Below, piece by piece: positions 1-8,982 of a DNA stretch of 49,586 bases. Every line of letters starts with the position of its first letter. The first letter of the stretch is position 1. The notes below the pieces were generated by a model. It was not told the DNA's origin. It searched no databases and worked only from the letters and a program-made list of their open reading frames with translations. The position numbers were made by a program, and so were the translations under genes. The stretch spans positions 1-49,586 of the forward strand of contig JBASGW010000042.1 of NCBI GenBank assembly GCA_049653745.1. Direction: 5' to 3'. The stretch comes from CANDYO01 sp049653745 (lineage in GTDB: Bacteria; Pseudomonadota; Alphaproteobacteria; Rickettsiales; CANDYO01).

Positions 1-1
1 G

Positions 2-85
2 TCTATAGCTTTATGGATATCGGCTGCACTAACTTTATTTACTGGTTATGCATATTTGAGAGCTGGATTAAAGCATATTGACTAG
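2..85 (+). CDS. pgsA: CDP-diacylglycerol--glycerol-3-phosphate 3-phosphatidyltransferase, C-terminal end (partial)
   Basis: An open frame enters from the left edge and stops at a TAG at 83-85, giving the last 27 residues of a protein. The tail contains LTLFTGYAYLRAGLKHID, which matches the usual end of PgsA, where a last membrane helix is followed by a TGYxYLRAGL-type motif. PgsA makes phosphatidylglycerol phosphate in the inner membrane. Only the tail is visible, so the call rests on this motif; length and catalytic residues cannot be checked. The gap to murA is 28 bases, so co-transcription is possible. Confidence 0.7.
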   Translation, partial: SIALWISAALTLFTGYAYLRAGLKHID

Positions 86-113
86 ATATTAATTTTTATC
101 AAGAAAAAACAAA

Positions 114-1406
114 ATGGATATAATTAAAATTAAAGGTGGAAATCCTCTAAAGGGTAAAATTCATATTAGCGGCTCTAAAAATGCAGCACTCCCAATTATG
201 GCAGCTTCTTTACTAACAACTGACACTATGGTTCTTTCAAACATACCTAATCTTTCAGATATGGTAACAATGAATCAATTATTGATGAATCATGGTGCCG
301 AATTTAGCATTGATGGTTCAAGTGTGAAAGAGAATAAAATAGGACGTACTATTTTATTTAATGCTAGCAATATTGATAATTTAGTTGCTCCATATGAGAT
401 AGTTAGAAAAATGAGGGCATCTTTCTTAACATTAGGACCCCTTCTTGCCAGATGTGGAAGAATGAGAGTTTCCCTTCCTGGGGGATGTGCAATAGGGAAC
501 AGGCCCGTTAATTTACATCTTTATGCTATGGAACAATTAGGTGCAAAAATAACTTTAGAAGATGGTTATATTCAAGCTGATGCTCCTTCTAATGGCTTAA
601 AAGGAAACCATATTCATTTTGATATTATTTCTGTAGGAGCCACAGAAAATGCTTTAATGGCCGCCTCTTTAGCTGAAGGAGAAAGCATCATCACTAATGC
701 TGCAGTTGAACCAGAAATAGTGGATTTAGCTAATTGCTTAGTCACTATGGGAGCCCTTATCGAAGGCATTGGAACCTCGACCCTTAAAATTACTGGTGTT
801 GATAAACTTCATGGCGGACATTATTCAGTAATGCCCGATAGAATCGAGGCTGGCACTTATGCAGTGGCCGCTGCAGTCACTGATGGAGAATTGTTACTAA
901 CTGGAATTGAGAATACATTCCTTGATAATATAGAAGCTAAATTTGCACAAGCCGGCGTTTGCATTGAACCCACCCATGAGGGGATAAAAATATACCGTAA
1001 AGGCACTGATATTAATTCTACAGATATTAGTACGCAGGCTTACCCAGGATTTCCAACAGACATGCAAGCTCAATTTATGATGATGATGTCCATTGCTAAT
1101 AATGTTTCAATAATTTCTGAAAATATTTGGGAAAATAGATTCATGCATGTTCCTGAACTAAATAGAATGGGAGCTAACATCACTATAAATGGTAATTGCG
1201 CCACAGTAAAAGGGGTGAAATCTCTTAATAGCGCCCATGTTATGGCAAGCGATTTAAGAGCTTCAGTATCTCTAATATTAGCTGGATTAGTTGCCAAAGG
1301 AGAAACTTTTGTTCATAGAGTATATCACTTAGATCGAGGATATGAATCCGTAGAACAAAAACTTTTTGCCTGTGGTGCTGAAATTAATAGAATTAATAAT
1401 GAGTAA
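114..1406 (+). CDS. murA: UDP-N-acetylglucosamine 1-carboxyvinyltransferase (MurA)
   Basis: First committed step of peptidoglycan synthesis: transfers enolpyruvate from PEP to UDP-GlcNAc in the cytosol. The protein has 430 residues, a normal length for the family. SKNAALP near residues 21-27 carries the conserved Lys22. The active-site loop LPGGCAIGNRPVNLHL holds the catalytic Cys at residue 125, so the fosfomycin-sensitive Cys form is present rather than the Asp variant. The two-domain alpha/beta repeat pattern of EPSP-synthase folds is complete. The stop is 2 bases before the hslO start, so the two are very likely one transcript. The upstream A-rich stretch has no strong Shine-Dalgarno sequence. 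Presence of murA and slt argues that the organism makes peptidoglycan. Confidence 0.97.
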   Translation: MDIIKIKGGNPLKGKIHISGSKNAALPIMAASLLTTDTMVLSNIPNLSDMVTMNQLLMNHGAEFSIDGSSVKENKIGRTILFNASNIDNLVAPYEIVRKMRASFLTLGPLLARCGRMRVSLPGGCAIGNRPVNLHLYAMEQLGAKITLEDGYIQADAPSNGLKGNHIHFDIISVGATENALMAASLAEGESIITNAAVEPEIVDLANCLVTMGALIEGIGTSTLKITGVDKLHGGHYSVMPDRIEAGTYAVAAAVTDGELLLTGIENTFLDNIEAKFAQAGVCIEPTHEGIKIYRKGTDINSTDISTQAYPGFPTDMQAQFMMMMSIANNVSIISENIWENRFMHVPELNRMGANITINGNCATVKGVKSLNSAHVMASDLRASVSLILAGLVAKGETFVHRVYHLDRGYESVEQKLFACGAEINRINNE

Positions 1407-1408
1407 TT

Positions 1409-2296
1409 ATGTCCAATAATGAAATTATTCCCTTCACTATTCTTAATGATGCTGTTCGAGGCAGAATTATTAAACTAGATGGTGAACTTAATAAAATTCT
1501 AAAGCAACATCACTATCCTGATCCTATAAATAAAATTCTCACTGAATTACTGATAGCATCAGCAATAATTGGCTCTCAATTTAAAGAAGAAATTATTTTA
1601 AGTGTTCAACTCCAATCAGAACATGCAGTAAAATATGTCATCGCTGATTTCCAATCTCCCAATCAAATTCGTGGTTATGCACAATTTGATAATAAACTGG
1701 ATTATGGCAATATTTCTTATGAAGATATAATAAGCAAAGCTATTATCATTGTAACAATAGATCGTATATTACATAGCAACCAACGCTATCAAGGAATAAT
1801 AGAAATTAGTAACCTAAGTATAACTAAATCTATTGAAAAATATTTCTCTCAATCTGAACAAATAAAAACATTATTTAAAATTGCTATTGGTAATTATATA
1901 ACTCCTGGATCAGAAACATTATTCTGCGCTGGAGGAATTATGATTCAAAAATTACCTAGCAGAAATGATAGTGATGATGATGAACATTGGAGAGAAGCTC
2001 AAGCTTATTTTACAACCATAAAAGATCATGAACTTATTGACCCTGAGCTATCATCTGAAAGACTGCTTTACTCGCTCTATCATGAAGTTGGGGTAAAAGT
2101 ATATGATTATCTACCAATTATAAATAAATGTAGATGTTCTCGCCAAAAAGCAGAAGAGGTTTTGATTTCATTAGGGGAAAAAGAAGTTTCTTCTTTATTA
2201 GTTGAAAATCTAATTGAAATTAACTGCCAATTCTGCAGCCAATCACAAAAATTTTCTTCTCAAGATGTAAAAGAGATGTTTCTATTAACTAAATAA
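1409..2296 (+). CDS. hslO: Redox-regulated chaperone Hsp33
   Basis: Cytosolic holdase activated by oxidation plus unfolding. The 295-residue protein keeps the C-terminal zinc centre that defines the family: CRCS followed about 30 residues later by CQFC (C-x-C and C-x-x-C), the four cysteines that form two disulfides under oxidative stress. The stretch HEVGVKVYDYLPI just before the first pair suits the linker, where Hsp33 proteins usually read H-E-x-x-V-R-V-F. It starts 2 bases after murA and overlaps the 3' end of the convergent holB by 8 bases, so both stop codons lie in a shared stretch with no room for a separate terminator. Confidence 0.93.
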   Translation: MSNNEIIPFTILNDAVRGRIIKLDGELNKILKQHHYPDPINKILTELLIASAIIGSQFKEEIILSVQLQSEHAVKYVIADFQSPNQIRGYAQFDNKLDYGNISYEDIISKAIIIVTIDRILHSNQRYQGIIEISNLSITKSIEKYFSQSEQIKTLFKIAIGNYITPGSETLFCAGGIMIQKLPSRNDSDDDEHWREAQAYFTTIKDHELIDPELSSERLLYSLYHEVGVKVYDYLPIINKCRCSRQKAEEVLISLGEKEVSSLLVENLIEINCQFCSQSQKFSSQDVKEMFLLTK

Positions 2297-3218
2297 TTTT
2301 TTTAATGGCAATAAATAACACTTGCTTCTTATCTAAGTTATAAACTTCTTCATTAACAAATAACTCTGTTAATTTATCATAGATTTTGAACCACTCAGGC
2401 AGTGATTTTTTAAAAGCAATAGGAGTAAGTATTTTGCTTTCAAGATCGCTTAATTGATCTAATTTTATAGCATTTGCAGCTATTTTAATGCACTTAACTA
2501 ACGCATAAATTGATAGTTCTTTGATAATATTCCATTTATCTTGATTATTAGCTATTTTGTCTAAAAATTTATCAAATGCATTAAAATTATCATCTGAAAG
2601 AAGTTGTAAAAATTGTTCATAAATTGGAATAATTTCTAATTTGAGCAAGTTAATGGCTTTGTTAGGAGATCCCGCTATTAAATCTTGCATATAACTTGCA
2701 TAATCTAAATCAGCCACAGCTTTCAGCTGCTCCAATTCAAGCGGCCTAAACCTTATAATCCTACACCTAGACCTAATTGTTGCTAATAAACTATATGGCG
2801 CATGGCTAATAAGAAAAATATAGGTATTATTTCTTGGCTCTTCAATAATCTTAAGCAAAGAATTAGCCGCATTAATGTTTAAATCATCAACTGAATCAAT
2901 TATTACAAATTTATAAGGACATTCTGTAGGGGTTTGTTCAAAAAAACTACCAGCTTTTCTAACCATATCTACGGTTATTTCATTTTTTTCTTGGTTATTT
3001 AATATCAATAAATCAAGAAAATTATCTTCTTCTATTCTTTTTGCTAAAACATCATTTGCCTGAAGAATATATTTTATGTATTCTTTTGCAGTTGAAGCTT
3101 TACCAACCCCAACTGGACCAGAAAATAAATAGGCATGAGCCATATTATGATTTTGAAAATCATGAATCAAACTTTGCCAAATATTTTGATTACCAAGTAA
3201 GTTTGGCTTAAGTTGCAT
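2289..3218 (-). CDS. holB: DNA polymerase III delta-prime subunit (clamp loader AAA+ protein)
   Basis: Clamp-loader subunit that helps place the beta clamp on primed DNA. The 309 residues contain a P-loop GPVGVGKAS at about 34-42, the AHAYLFSGP lead-in typical of delta-prime/gamma, and an SRC-type motif (TIRSRCRIIRF) where the arginine finger sits. The segment NAANSLLKIIEEP is the usual AAA+ core sequence linking to the sensor region. E. coli delta-prime lacks a working P-loop, but alphaproteobacterial proteins often keep it, as here. In many alphaproteobacteria holB follows tmk; here it stands alone, convergent with hslO and divergent from zapE, with about 30 bases between the two starts. 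Confidence 0.85.
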   Translation of the reverse strand: MQLKPNLLGNQNIWQSLIHDFQNHNMAHAYLFSGPVGVGKASTAKEYIKYILQANDVLAKRIEEDNFLDLLILNNQEKNEITVDMVRKAGSFFEQTPTECPYKFVIIDSVDDLNINAANSLLKIIEEPRNNTYIFLISHAPYSLLATIRSRCRIIRFRPLELEQLKAVADLDYASYMQDLIAGSPNKAINLLKLEIIPIYEQFLQLLSDDNFNAFDKFLDKIANNQDKWNIIKELSIYALVKCIKIAANAIKLDQLSDLESKILTPIAFKKSLPEWFKIYDKLTELFVNEEVYNLDKKQVLFIAIKKII

Positions 3219-3248
3219 TTAATTACTCATTGCAGTACATGAAATTAT

Positions 3249-4349
3249 ATGAAAAAAACAATTATAGAAAAATACTATAAAACACTAACAGAGAATAATA
3301 TAAAGCCTGACCAAGCTCAAGAGCAAATATTAGAATTTTTGGCCAATCTGAATCAAAAAATTAATGACTCATTAAGTAAAAAAAATATTATTAAGAAATT
3401 ATTAAAGAAGAACGAATTAGTTAGAGGTCTTTATTTACACGGGAGCGTAGGAGTTGGCAAATCTATAATAATGGATATATTTTTTGAAAATATTGCCACC
3501 AATAAAAAACAAAAAACTCATTTTCATTCATTTATTCTTGAAGTTCATAAATATTTGCATCAGTCCCAAGAAAATAAGCAAAAATCTTCTAACCCTTTAA
3601 AAACTATTGCAAAATTTCTTAAAGAAAAATTTCAAGTTTTATATATTGATGAGCTTTATATTAATGACATTACAGATGCAATGCTAGTAGGAAAATTATT
3701 TAAAGAATTAATTGATCAAGATATTATTATAGTAATCACTTCAAATTTTGCACCAAATGAATTATATGCTGATGGGTTGCAACGAGATTCTTTTATACCC
3801 TTTATAAAATTAATTGAAAATCAATTAGATATTATCCAAATGAACTCTAATTATGATTATCGCGCTCATAAACTCAAGTCCGTTACCAGCACCTATTATA
3901 TTTATAAAGAAATTATTGATTCACAGAAATTTATTCTTGATAGCTTTGCTAAACTTAGCAATAACGCTCCTGTAAAAAATTATCTACTAGATGTTAATGG
4001 AAGAGAGCTAGTCTGCCCCCTAACCACTCTTGATTGCACTATTTTTAGTTTTGATCAATTATGTAGAGCTCCTTTATCTAGCTCAGATTATATAGCTATC
4101 TGCGAAAATTTTAATATTATTTTTATCTCAGAAATTCCAGAACTTAGAGCCGATGAACATAATGAATTAAGACGATTTATTTATCTAATTGACACTATTT
4201 ATGAATATAAAAGGCTTCTAATTTGCTCAAGCAACACTGATATTGATTCAATTTATAAATCAGGAAAATGGCATTTTGAATTTTTAAGAACTGCATCTCG
4301 TCTTAAAGAAATGCAATCTGAAGATTATTTAAAACATTTTCATGGGTAA
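3249..4349 (+). CDS. zapE: AFG1/ZapE-family ATPase
   Basis: AFG1-like ATPase. In E. coli ZapE acts at the division ring, and in mitochondria the homologue Afg1/Lace1 takes part in turnover of respiratory-chain subunits. The 366-residue protein has Walker A GSVGVGKS at about 65-72, a Walker B region YIDELYINDITDAM, the sensor TSNFAPNELY and the family signature GLQRDSFIPFI. The bacterial family usually has DEFxVxDI at Walker B; here it is DELYINDI, a mild change that keeps the acidic pair. It starts just upstream of ctaB, a cytochrome oxidase assembly gene, which fits either a respiratory quality-control or a division role. The symbol follows the E. coli name. Confidence 0.85.
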   Translation: MKKTIIEKYYKTLTENNIKPDQAQEQILEFLANLNQKINDSLSKKNIIKKLLKKNELVRGLYLHGSVGVGKSIIMDIFFENIATNKKQKTHFHSFILEVHKYLHQSQENKQKSSNPLKTIAKFLKEKFQVLYIDELYINDITDAMLVGKLFKELIDQDIIIVITSNFAPNELYADGLQRDSFIPFIKLIENQLDIIQMNSNYDYRAHKLKSVTSTYYIYKEIIDSQKFILDSFAKLSNNAPVKNYLLDVNGRELVCPLTTLDCTIFSFDQLCRAPLSSSDYIAICENFNIIFISEIPELRADEHNELRRFIYLIDTIYEYKRLLICSSNTDIDSIYKSGKWHFEFLRTASRLKEMQSEDYLKHFHG

Positions 4350-4445
4350 ATAATGTTCTATATTATGCATTATTCCTTAGTTTGATTTGAAAACTTAAGA
4401 AAAATACCTTATTGATATAAAGAATATAATTTAAAACTAATATTT

Positions 4446-5312
4446 ATGACAACAGAATCCACCGTAAAAGATTATTTTAGCTTATTAAAACCCAGAGTTA
4501 TGTCGTTGGTTATATTCACGGCAATCACCGGATTATATTTAGCTCCTGGCACAATAAACCCCTTTATTGCTACGATAGCTATATTATGCATTTCTATTGG
4601 GTCTGGCGCTGCTGGAGCTATTAACATGTGGTATGATCGCGATATTGATAACATCATGCAAAGAACTAAAAAACGCCCGATCCCTTCTGGAAGAATTTTG
4701 CCCGATGACGCACTTCACTTCGGGATATTTTTATCAATATTATCTGTAACTCTTATGGGACTTGCAGTTAATTTAACTTCTGCATTTCTACTTGCCTTTA
4801 CTATTTTCTTTTACGACTATATTTATACCGTAATTTTAAAAAGATCTACCGCTCAAAATATAGTAATTGGAGGGGCAGCTGGGGCATTACCCCCATTAAT
4901 TGGTTGGGTGGCCGTAACTAATCAAATAACCATTGAACCCATTATATTATTTTTAATTATATTTTTATGGACCCCTCCACATTTCTGGGCCTTATCTTTA
5001 TATAGTTCAGATGATTATAAAAAAGCTAATATTCCAATGATGCCTCTAGTAGCTGGCATTGCGTCTACTAAAAAACAAATTTTAGTTTACACAATTTTAT
5101 TAACTTTTATAAGCATTTTACCCTTTATTTTAAACTTCTGTGGCTATATTTATTTATTCACTTCTATAATTTTAAATATTATATTTTTAATACTCACAAC
5201 AAAGCTTCTTCTTGATACTCAAAATAAAATCGCAGGAAAAGTTTTTGGATTTTCTATTTTTTACTTATTTGCATTATTCTTAAGTGCAATTATAGATAAA
5301 TTTTTAAATTAG
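4446..5312 (+). CDS. ctaB: Protoheme IX farnesyltransferase (heme O synthase)
   Basis: Inner-membrane prenyltransferase that adds a farnesyl group to heme B to make heme O, the precursor of heme A for cytochrome aa3 oxidase. The 288 residues are mostly hydrophobic, consistent with seven to nine helices. The allylic-diphosphate binding motif NMWYDRDIDNIMQRTKKRP lies at about 60-78 and the later loop contains YSSDDYKKANIPMMP, both family hallmarks. A CoxF-like mini-protein follows after 9 bases, as in alphaproteobacterial cox operons (ctaB-coxF-ctaG-coxC), but ctaG and coxC are not downstream here, so the operon has been broken up. Confidence 0.95.
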   Translation: MTTESTVKDYFSLLKPRVMSLVIFTAITGLYLAPGTINPFIATIAILCISIGSGAAGAINMWYDRDIDNIMQRTKKRPIPSGRILPDDALHFGIFLSILSVTLMGLAVNLTSAFLLAFTIFFYDYIYTVILKRSTAQNIVIGGAAGALPPLIGWVAVTNQITIEPIILFLIIFLWTPPHFWALSLYSSDDYKKANIPMMPLVAGIASTKKQILVYTILLTFISILPFILNFCGYIYLFTSIILNIIFLILTTKLLLDTQNKIAGKVFGFSIFYLFALFLSAIIDKFLN

Positions 5313-5321
5313 TTATAGCTT

Positions 5322-5447
5322 ATGAAAAACGATCAAAAAAATAATAAACTCAAATATAAAAACTATACAATGTTAGCATTAATAGTTTTCTTTATTGTTA
5401 TGATGTTTCTTTTAACAATGGTTAAAATGGGTGCATTACATACTTAA
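5322..5447 (+). CDS. CoxF-like single-helix protein of the cytochrome oxidase operon
   Basis: A 41-residue reading frame with a charged, Lys/Asn-rich N-terminus, one membrane helix (about residues 16-34) and a short tail LTMVKMGALHT. In many alphaproteobacteria a small single-helix protein called CoxF sits directly after ctaB and ends in a TxVKxG-like motif close to this one. Position, size and this motif support the call; the exact biochemical role of CoxF is not settled. It starts 9 bases after the ctaB stop, so it is probably translated from the same message. It is short enough to be missed by gene finders. Confidence 0.6.
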   Translation: MKNDQKNNKLKYKNYTMLALIVFFIVMMFLLTMVKMGALHT

Positions 5448-5486
5448 TAATTTTCTGTAATAAATGGTAACATTTGTTTATTTGAT

Positions 5487-5516
5487 TTTACACTCATAAA
5501 TCACTAACCTTATAAT
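5487..5516 (+). promoter_or_regulatory. Predicted sigma-70 promoter of lpxC
   Basis: TTTACA at 5487-5492, an 18-base spacer and a perfect TATAAT at 5511-5516, placed about 30 bases before the lpxC start. Predicted by eye only. Confidence 0.5.
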
Positions 5517-5546
5517 TAGATATTTATATTTATTTAGAGGTTACTG

Positions 5547-6449
5547 GTGTTTGTAAAAAATCAACGTACAATAAAAAACAAAGTAAATTGCTTTGGTATT
5601 GGCTTGCATACCGGAAGCTTTGTTAATCTTTCTTTATTACCAGCTCCTATTGATAATGGTATAACTTTTCGTAAAGTTGATTCTAGTCGTAAAATTATTG
5701 GCGAAGTTAAAGCTGCACATGACTTAGTATCCACCACTTTCTTAGGAACCAATTTAGTAAGCAAAGATAATCAAATAAAAGTTGCTACCGTTGAACATCT
5801 TATGGCAGCTTTATGGGGATGCGGCATTGATAACGTTATTATTGAAGTAGATGCCGATGAAATGCCAATTATGGACGGAAGCTCAGATCATTTTGTATTT
5901 ATGATTGAATCAGCTGGCATTTGTGAACAAAATGTTGGAAGACGCTTTATTGAAATTCTTCGTAAAGTTGATATTACTGACGGCGATGCTTATGCCTCTA
6001 TTGCTCCAGATTCAGACTTTTCTGTTAGAATGGACATTGATTTTAACGATGCTGTAATTAATAAACAATCCTGCAGCTTTTATGCCAATACTAATTCATT
6101 TAAAATTGAATTATCAAAAGCTCGCACTTTTGGATTTCTAAAAGATGTTGAAAAGTTAAAAGAGTTAGGCCTAATTAAAGGTGGATCTCTAGATAATGCT
6201 ATTGTAGTTGATCAACATAAGGTTCTTAATGACAATGGATTGCGCTATAAAGATGAATTTGCCCGTCATAAAACCTTAGATTCCATAGGCGATCTATATC
6301 TTTCTGGATCTAGAATCATGGGACATTTCCATGGAGTTAAATCTGGACATTCACTAAACAATCAATTACTACGTAAATTATTCAGCGATAGATCAGCCTG
6401 GAGAATGGTGCAATGTAATGATAAATTTGATTTTCCTGTAGCTTCTTAG
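5547..6449 (+). CDS. lpxC: UDP-3-O-acyl-N-acetylglucosamine deacetylase (LpxC)
   Basis: Zinc deacetylase for the committed step of lipid A synthesis. The 300-residue protein shows zinc ligands His84 (TVEHLMAAL), His241 and Asp245 (ARHKTLDSIGDL), and the general acid His268 in SGHSLNN. The start is GTG at 5547, chosen because AGAGG lies 6 bases upstream and because the next codons (FVKNQRTIKN) align with the usual LpxC beginning. A promoter-like TATAAT lies just upstream, so the gene appears to be transcribed on its own. Its presence indicates an LPS-type outer membrane, which separates this organism from Anaplasmataceae. Confidence 0.96.
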   Translation: MFVKNQRTIKNKVNCFGIGLHTGSFVNLSLLPAPIDNGITFRKVDSSRKIIGEVKAAHDLVSTTFLGTNLVSKDNQIKVATVEHLMAALWGCGIDNVIIEVDADEMPIMDGSSDHFVFMIESAGICEQNVGRRFIEILRKVDITDGDAYASIAPDSDFSVRMDIDFNDAVINKQSCSFYANTNSFKIELSKARTFGFLKDVEKLKELGLIKGGSLDNAIVVDQHKVLNDNGLRYKDEFARHKTLDSIGDLYLSGSRIMGHFHGVKSGHSLNNQLLRKLFSDRSAWRMVQCNDKFDFPVAS

Positions 6450-6478
6450 AGAATTTCAATCCTTTATTCCTAAAATAT

Positions 6479-6626
6479 TAGACCTCTTTTTGAAACTCGA
6501 TTATGTTAGGAGATTTGCAGGATAATCGGAAGCGGAGAACAGGAGTGTACACGTAGTATATGACTGTTCGAGAACCGTATCGACGCACAAATCACCAGCA
6601 GAAATAGAGTTTCAAAAAAAGGTCTA
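6479..6626. repeat. 148-bp quasi-palindromic intergenic repeat element
   Basis: The outer arms are 20 bases each (6479-6498 and 6607-6626) and pair at 19 of 20 positions. The interior is about 44% G+C by hand count, richer than the surrounding spacer, and holds nested complementary pieces: CGATTAT/ATAATCG (6498-6504 with 6522-6528), GATTTG/CAAATC and GAACAG/CTGTTC. No reading frame of note lies inside. It sits between two convergent genes, a usual landing place for short non-autonomous repeats (MITE or REP-like). No second copy was seen in this window, so calling it a repeat family is inference from its structure. Confidence 0.6.
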
Positions 6627-6688
6627 TTAAATCACTCCACTTTTAAAATCTAGATGAAAATCTTTGATTAATTAGAGGAGTGATTTAA
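6627..6688 (-). terminator. Perfect 12-bp inverted repeat, possible parC terminator
   Basis: The arms 6627-6638 and 6677-6688 are exact 12-base complements (TTAAATCACTCC and its reverse complement), separated by 38 bases. The element lies 7 bases beyond the parC stop on the minus strand and directly abuts the quasi-palindromic repeat. The long loop and the lack of a clean T-run right after the stem make a classical intrinsic terminator uncertain. Confidence 0.4.
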
Positions 6689-6695
6689 AAAAATC

Positions 6696-8915
6696 CTAGT
6701 CAAATTTATTACTTTTAGCTAGGCCAGCAGGAGGAATTTTACCCACTTTACCGCGCCTGCTAATCCATGGAGTTAAGCGCTTCTCACAACGCATTTGGCC
6801 TAAATATTTCCAGGTAATGCCATCAGCTTCTGCAAATAATTTCAAATCAGCTAACTTAGCGCTATCTTGATATTTTTGTAGCTGAACTCCCTGTCCTTTT
6901 TTCATTTCAGGAATTTCTTCTAACTTAAAAATCAATAATTTACGATTATCACTAATTATTGCCACTAAATTATCTTCATCTCTAATTGCTTTACAAATTA
7001 TTGCTTCATCACCTTCCGCAATATTCATAACTTTCTTACCTAATTTGGTTTGAGCAAGAACCTCATTAGAAGTCACCACAAAGCCTTTACCATTTTGATT
7101 AACTAATAATAGCTTTTGATTCAAATTATAAGGCATCATGGTTATAATGCGTTCATTTTTTTCTAACTCAAGAAGAACATTTAAAGGATCACCATCTCCT
7201 TTAGTAATATTTAGAGCATGGGCTGACAGAGTATAAAATTTTCCTAAATTGGTAAAAATAATAATTTTATCAGTAGTAAATAATTCAAAGCTAAATCTAG
7301 CTCCATCACTATCTTTATATTTTAAAGTATCCTGAGCAATATTATGCCCCTTTAAGGCTCTTATCCACCCTAATTTCGAACAAATTATAGTTAATGGCTC
7401 TTTAGTAATAAAACTTTCAATATCAACCGCCTGAACATTAGCAAGAGCTTCGTTATTAATAACGGTTCTTCTTGCACCAATTTCTGTGTTGCTACCAAAC
7501 TTATTTTTAACTTCTGTAAGTTCAGACTTAATAACTTTTTTAAGAACCGAAGGATTATTCAAAATTGCCTCTAATTCTGCCTTAGCTTTAATTAATGCAT
7601 CATACTCTGTACGAATAGTTGTCTCTTCTAATTTACGTAAGGATTTAAGCCTCATATTTAAAATAGCTTCAGCTTGCACCTCTGTTAAATTAAAGGTTTG
7701 AATTAACATCTCCTTCGGCTCATCTTCATAACGAATTATTCTAATAATTTCATCTAAATTTAAATAAGCAATTAGCAAACCATCTAATATCTCTAATCTT
7801 GCAATAATCTTATTTAATCTAAAGTTTGAACGCTTAGTGATGATAACTTCACGATGCTTTAAAAACTCCTCTAAAATTTCTTTTAAACTCATTACCCTAG
7901 GTATAGAAGAGCTGTCTAACACATTCATATTTAAAGTAAGACGATATTCTAAATCTGTAAGTTTAAATAAAGATTCCATAATAGCTTCAGCAGCTATGCT
8001 AGAATTTTTAGGCTTAATAATTACCGACATATTTTCAGCCGAATCATCATAAAAATCTTCAATTAATGGCAGCTTTTTCTCTTTATAGAGCTCAGCCATC
8101 CTTTCAATTAATCTAGATTTTTGTACTTGATACGGTATTTGAGTGATAACTATTTGATAAGTATTTTTGGGTAAATCTTCTCTATGCCATTTAGCCCTAA
8201 CTTTTAAGCCACCTTTACCAGTTTCATAAATTCTAATGATATTTTCTTTGCTTTCGTTAATAATACCACCCGTAGGTAGATCTGGACCTTGGATATATTC
8301 TAATAATCCTGCAACAGAAATCTCTGGCTTGGCTAAAAGCGCAAGTGATGCTTCACAAAGCTCACCAATATTATGAGGAGGAATAGAAGTGGCCATTCCC
8401 ACAGCAATGCCTTCAGTTCCATTAGCTAATAAATTAGGGAACATTGCTGGCAACAAGCAAGGCTCACTATCTTGTTCATCATATGTTGATTTAAAATTAA
8501 CTGTATCTTCTTCTAAATCCCTAAGCAAATATAAAGATATTTCTGTTAATCTTGATTCGGTATACCTCATTGCAGCAGCATTATCGCCATCAATTGAACC
8601 AAAATTTCCTTGCCCCTGAATCAAAGGATAGCGAATGGTAAAATCTTGGGCCAATCTAACTAAAGCATCATAAACAGCAGTATCACCATGTGGGTGATAT
8701 TTACCAATAACATCACCCACAACTCTAGCACATTTTTTATAAGCAGCTTTAGGGTCCATTCTTAACTGCAACATCGCATATAAAATTCTACGATGAACTG
8801 GCTTTAAACCATCTCTAACATCAGGCAAAGATCTAGACATGATTGTTGAAAGAGCGTACGCTAAATAGCGCTCACTTAGTGCTTGAGTAAATTGAGTATT
8901 GATTATTTCAGTCAT
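6696..8915 (-). CDS. parC: DNA topoisomerase IV subunit A (ParC)
   Basis: Breakage-rejoining subunit of topoisomerase IV, which decatenates daughter chromosomes. The 739-residue length suits alphaproteobacterial ParC and is shorter than typical GyrA. The active-site tyrosine is Tyr118 in MRYTESRLTEIS; the conserved block GKYHPHGDTAVYDALVRLAQ precedes it. The C-terminal domain has SKLGWIRALKGHNI, a ParC-type degenerate blade in place of the GyrA box. The quinolone-determining positions read Thr79 and Asp83, where E. coli has Ser80 and Glu84; the effect on drug response cannot be judged from sequence. It converges on lpxC, and a plausible promoter lies at 8954-8982. Confidence 0.93.
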   Translation of the reverse strand: MTEIINTQFTQALSERYLAYALSTIMSRSLPDVRDGLKPVHRRILYAMLQLRMDPKAAYKKCARVVGDVIGKYHPHGDTAVYDALVRLAQDFTIRYPLIQGQGNFGSIDGDNAAAMRYTESRLTEISLYLLRDLEEDTVNFKSTYDEQDSEPCLLPAMFPNLLANGTEGIAVGMATSIPPHNIGELCEASLALLAKPEISVAGLLEYIQGPDLPTGGIINESKENIIRIYETGKGGLKVRAKWHREDLPKNTYQIVITQIPYQVQKSRLIERMAELYKEKKLPLIEDFYDDSAENMSVIIKPKNSSIAAEAIMESLFKLTDLEYRLTLNMNVLDSSSIPRVMSLKEILEEFLKHREVIITKRSNFRLNKIIARLEILDGLLIAYLNLDEIIRIIRYEDEPKEMLIQTFNLTEVQAEAILNMRLKSLRKLEETTIRTEYDALIKAKAELEAILNNPSVLKKVIKSELTEVKNKFGSNTEIGARRTVINNEALANVQAVDIESFITKEPLTIICSKLGWIRALKGHNIAQDTLKYKDSDGARFSFELFTTDKIIIFTNLGKFYTLSAHALNITKGDGDPLNVLLELEKNERIITMMPYNLNQKLLLVNQNGKGFVVTSNEVLAQTKLGKKVMNIAEGDEAIICKAIRDEDNLVAIISDNRKLLIFKLEEIPEMKKGQGVQLQKYQDSAKLADLKLFAEADGITWKYLGQMRCEKRLTPWISRRGKVGKIPPAGLAKSNKFD

Positions 8916-8953
8916 TAATTAAGCATACTTTGGTATTAACAATATTTTTATTG

Positions 8954-8982
8954 ATATTACTATATACTTTGCTCCTTTCCAA
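8954..8982 (-). promoter_or_regulatory. Predicted parC promoter
   Basis: Reading the minus strand: TTGGAA (8977-8982), 17 bases, TAATAT (8954-8959). A short inverted repeat CTCCTT-TCC-AAGGAG covers the -35 element and could be a binding site. By-eye prediction. Confidence 0.4.

Noticed and set aside
1070..1297. Minus-strand open frame within murA
   Set aside because: It is a shadow of the well-supported murA gene, with no ribosome site or recognisable product.
6540..6590. tRNA-like TTCGA sequence inside the palindromic element
   Set aside because: GTTCGAG resembles a T-loop, but there is no acceptor stem, anticodon arm or CCA-proximal pairing consistent with a tRNA.
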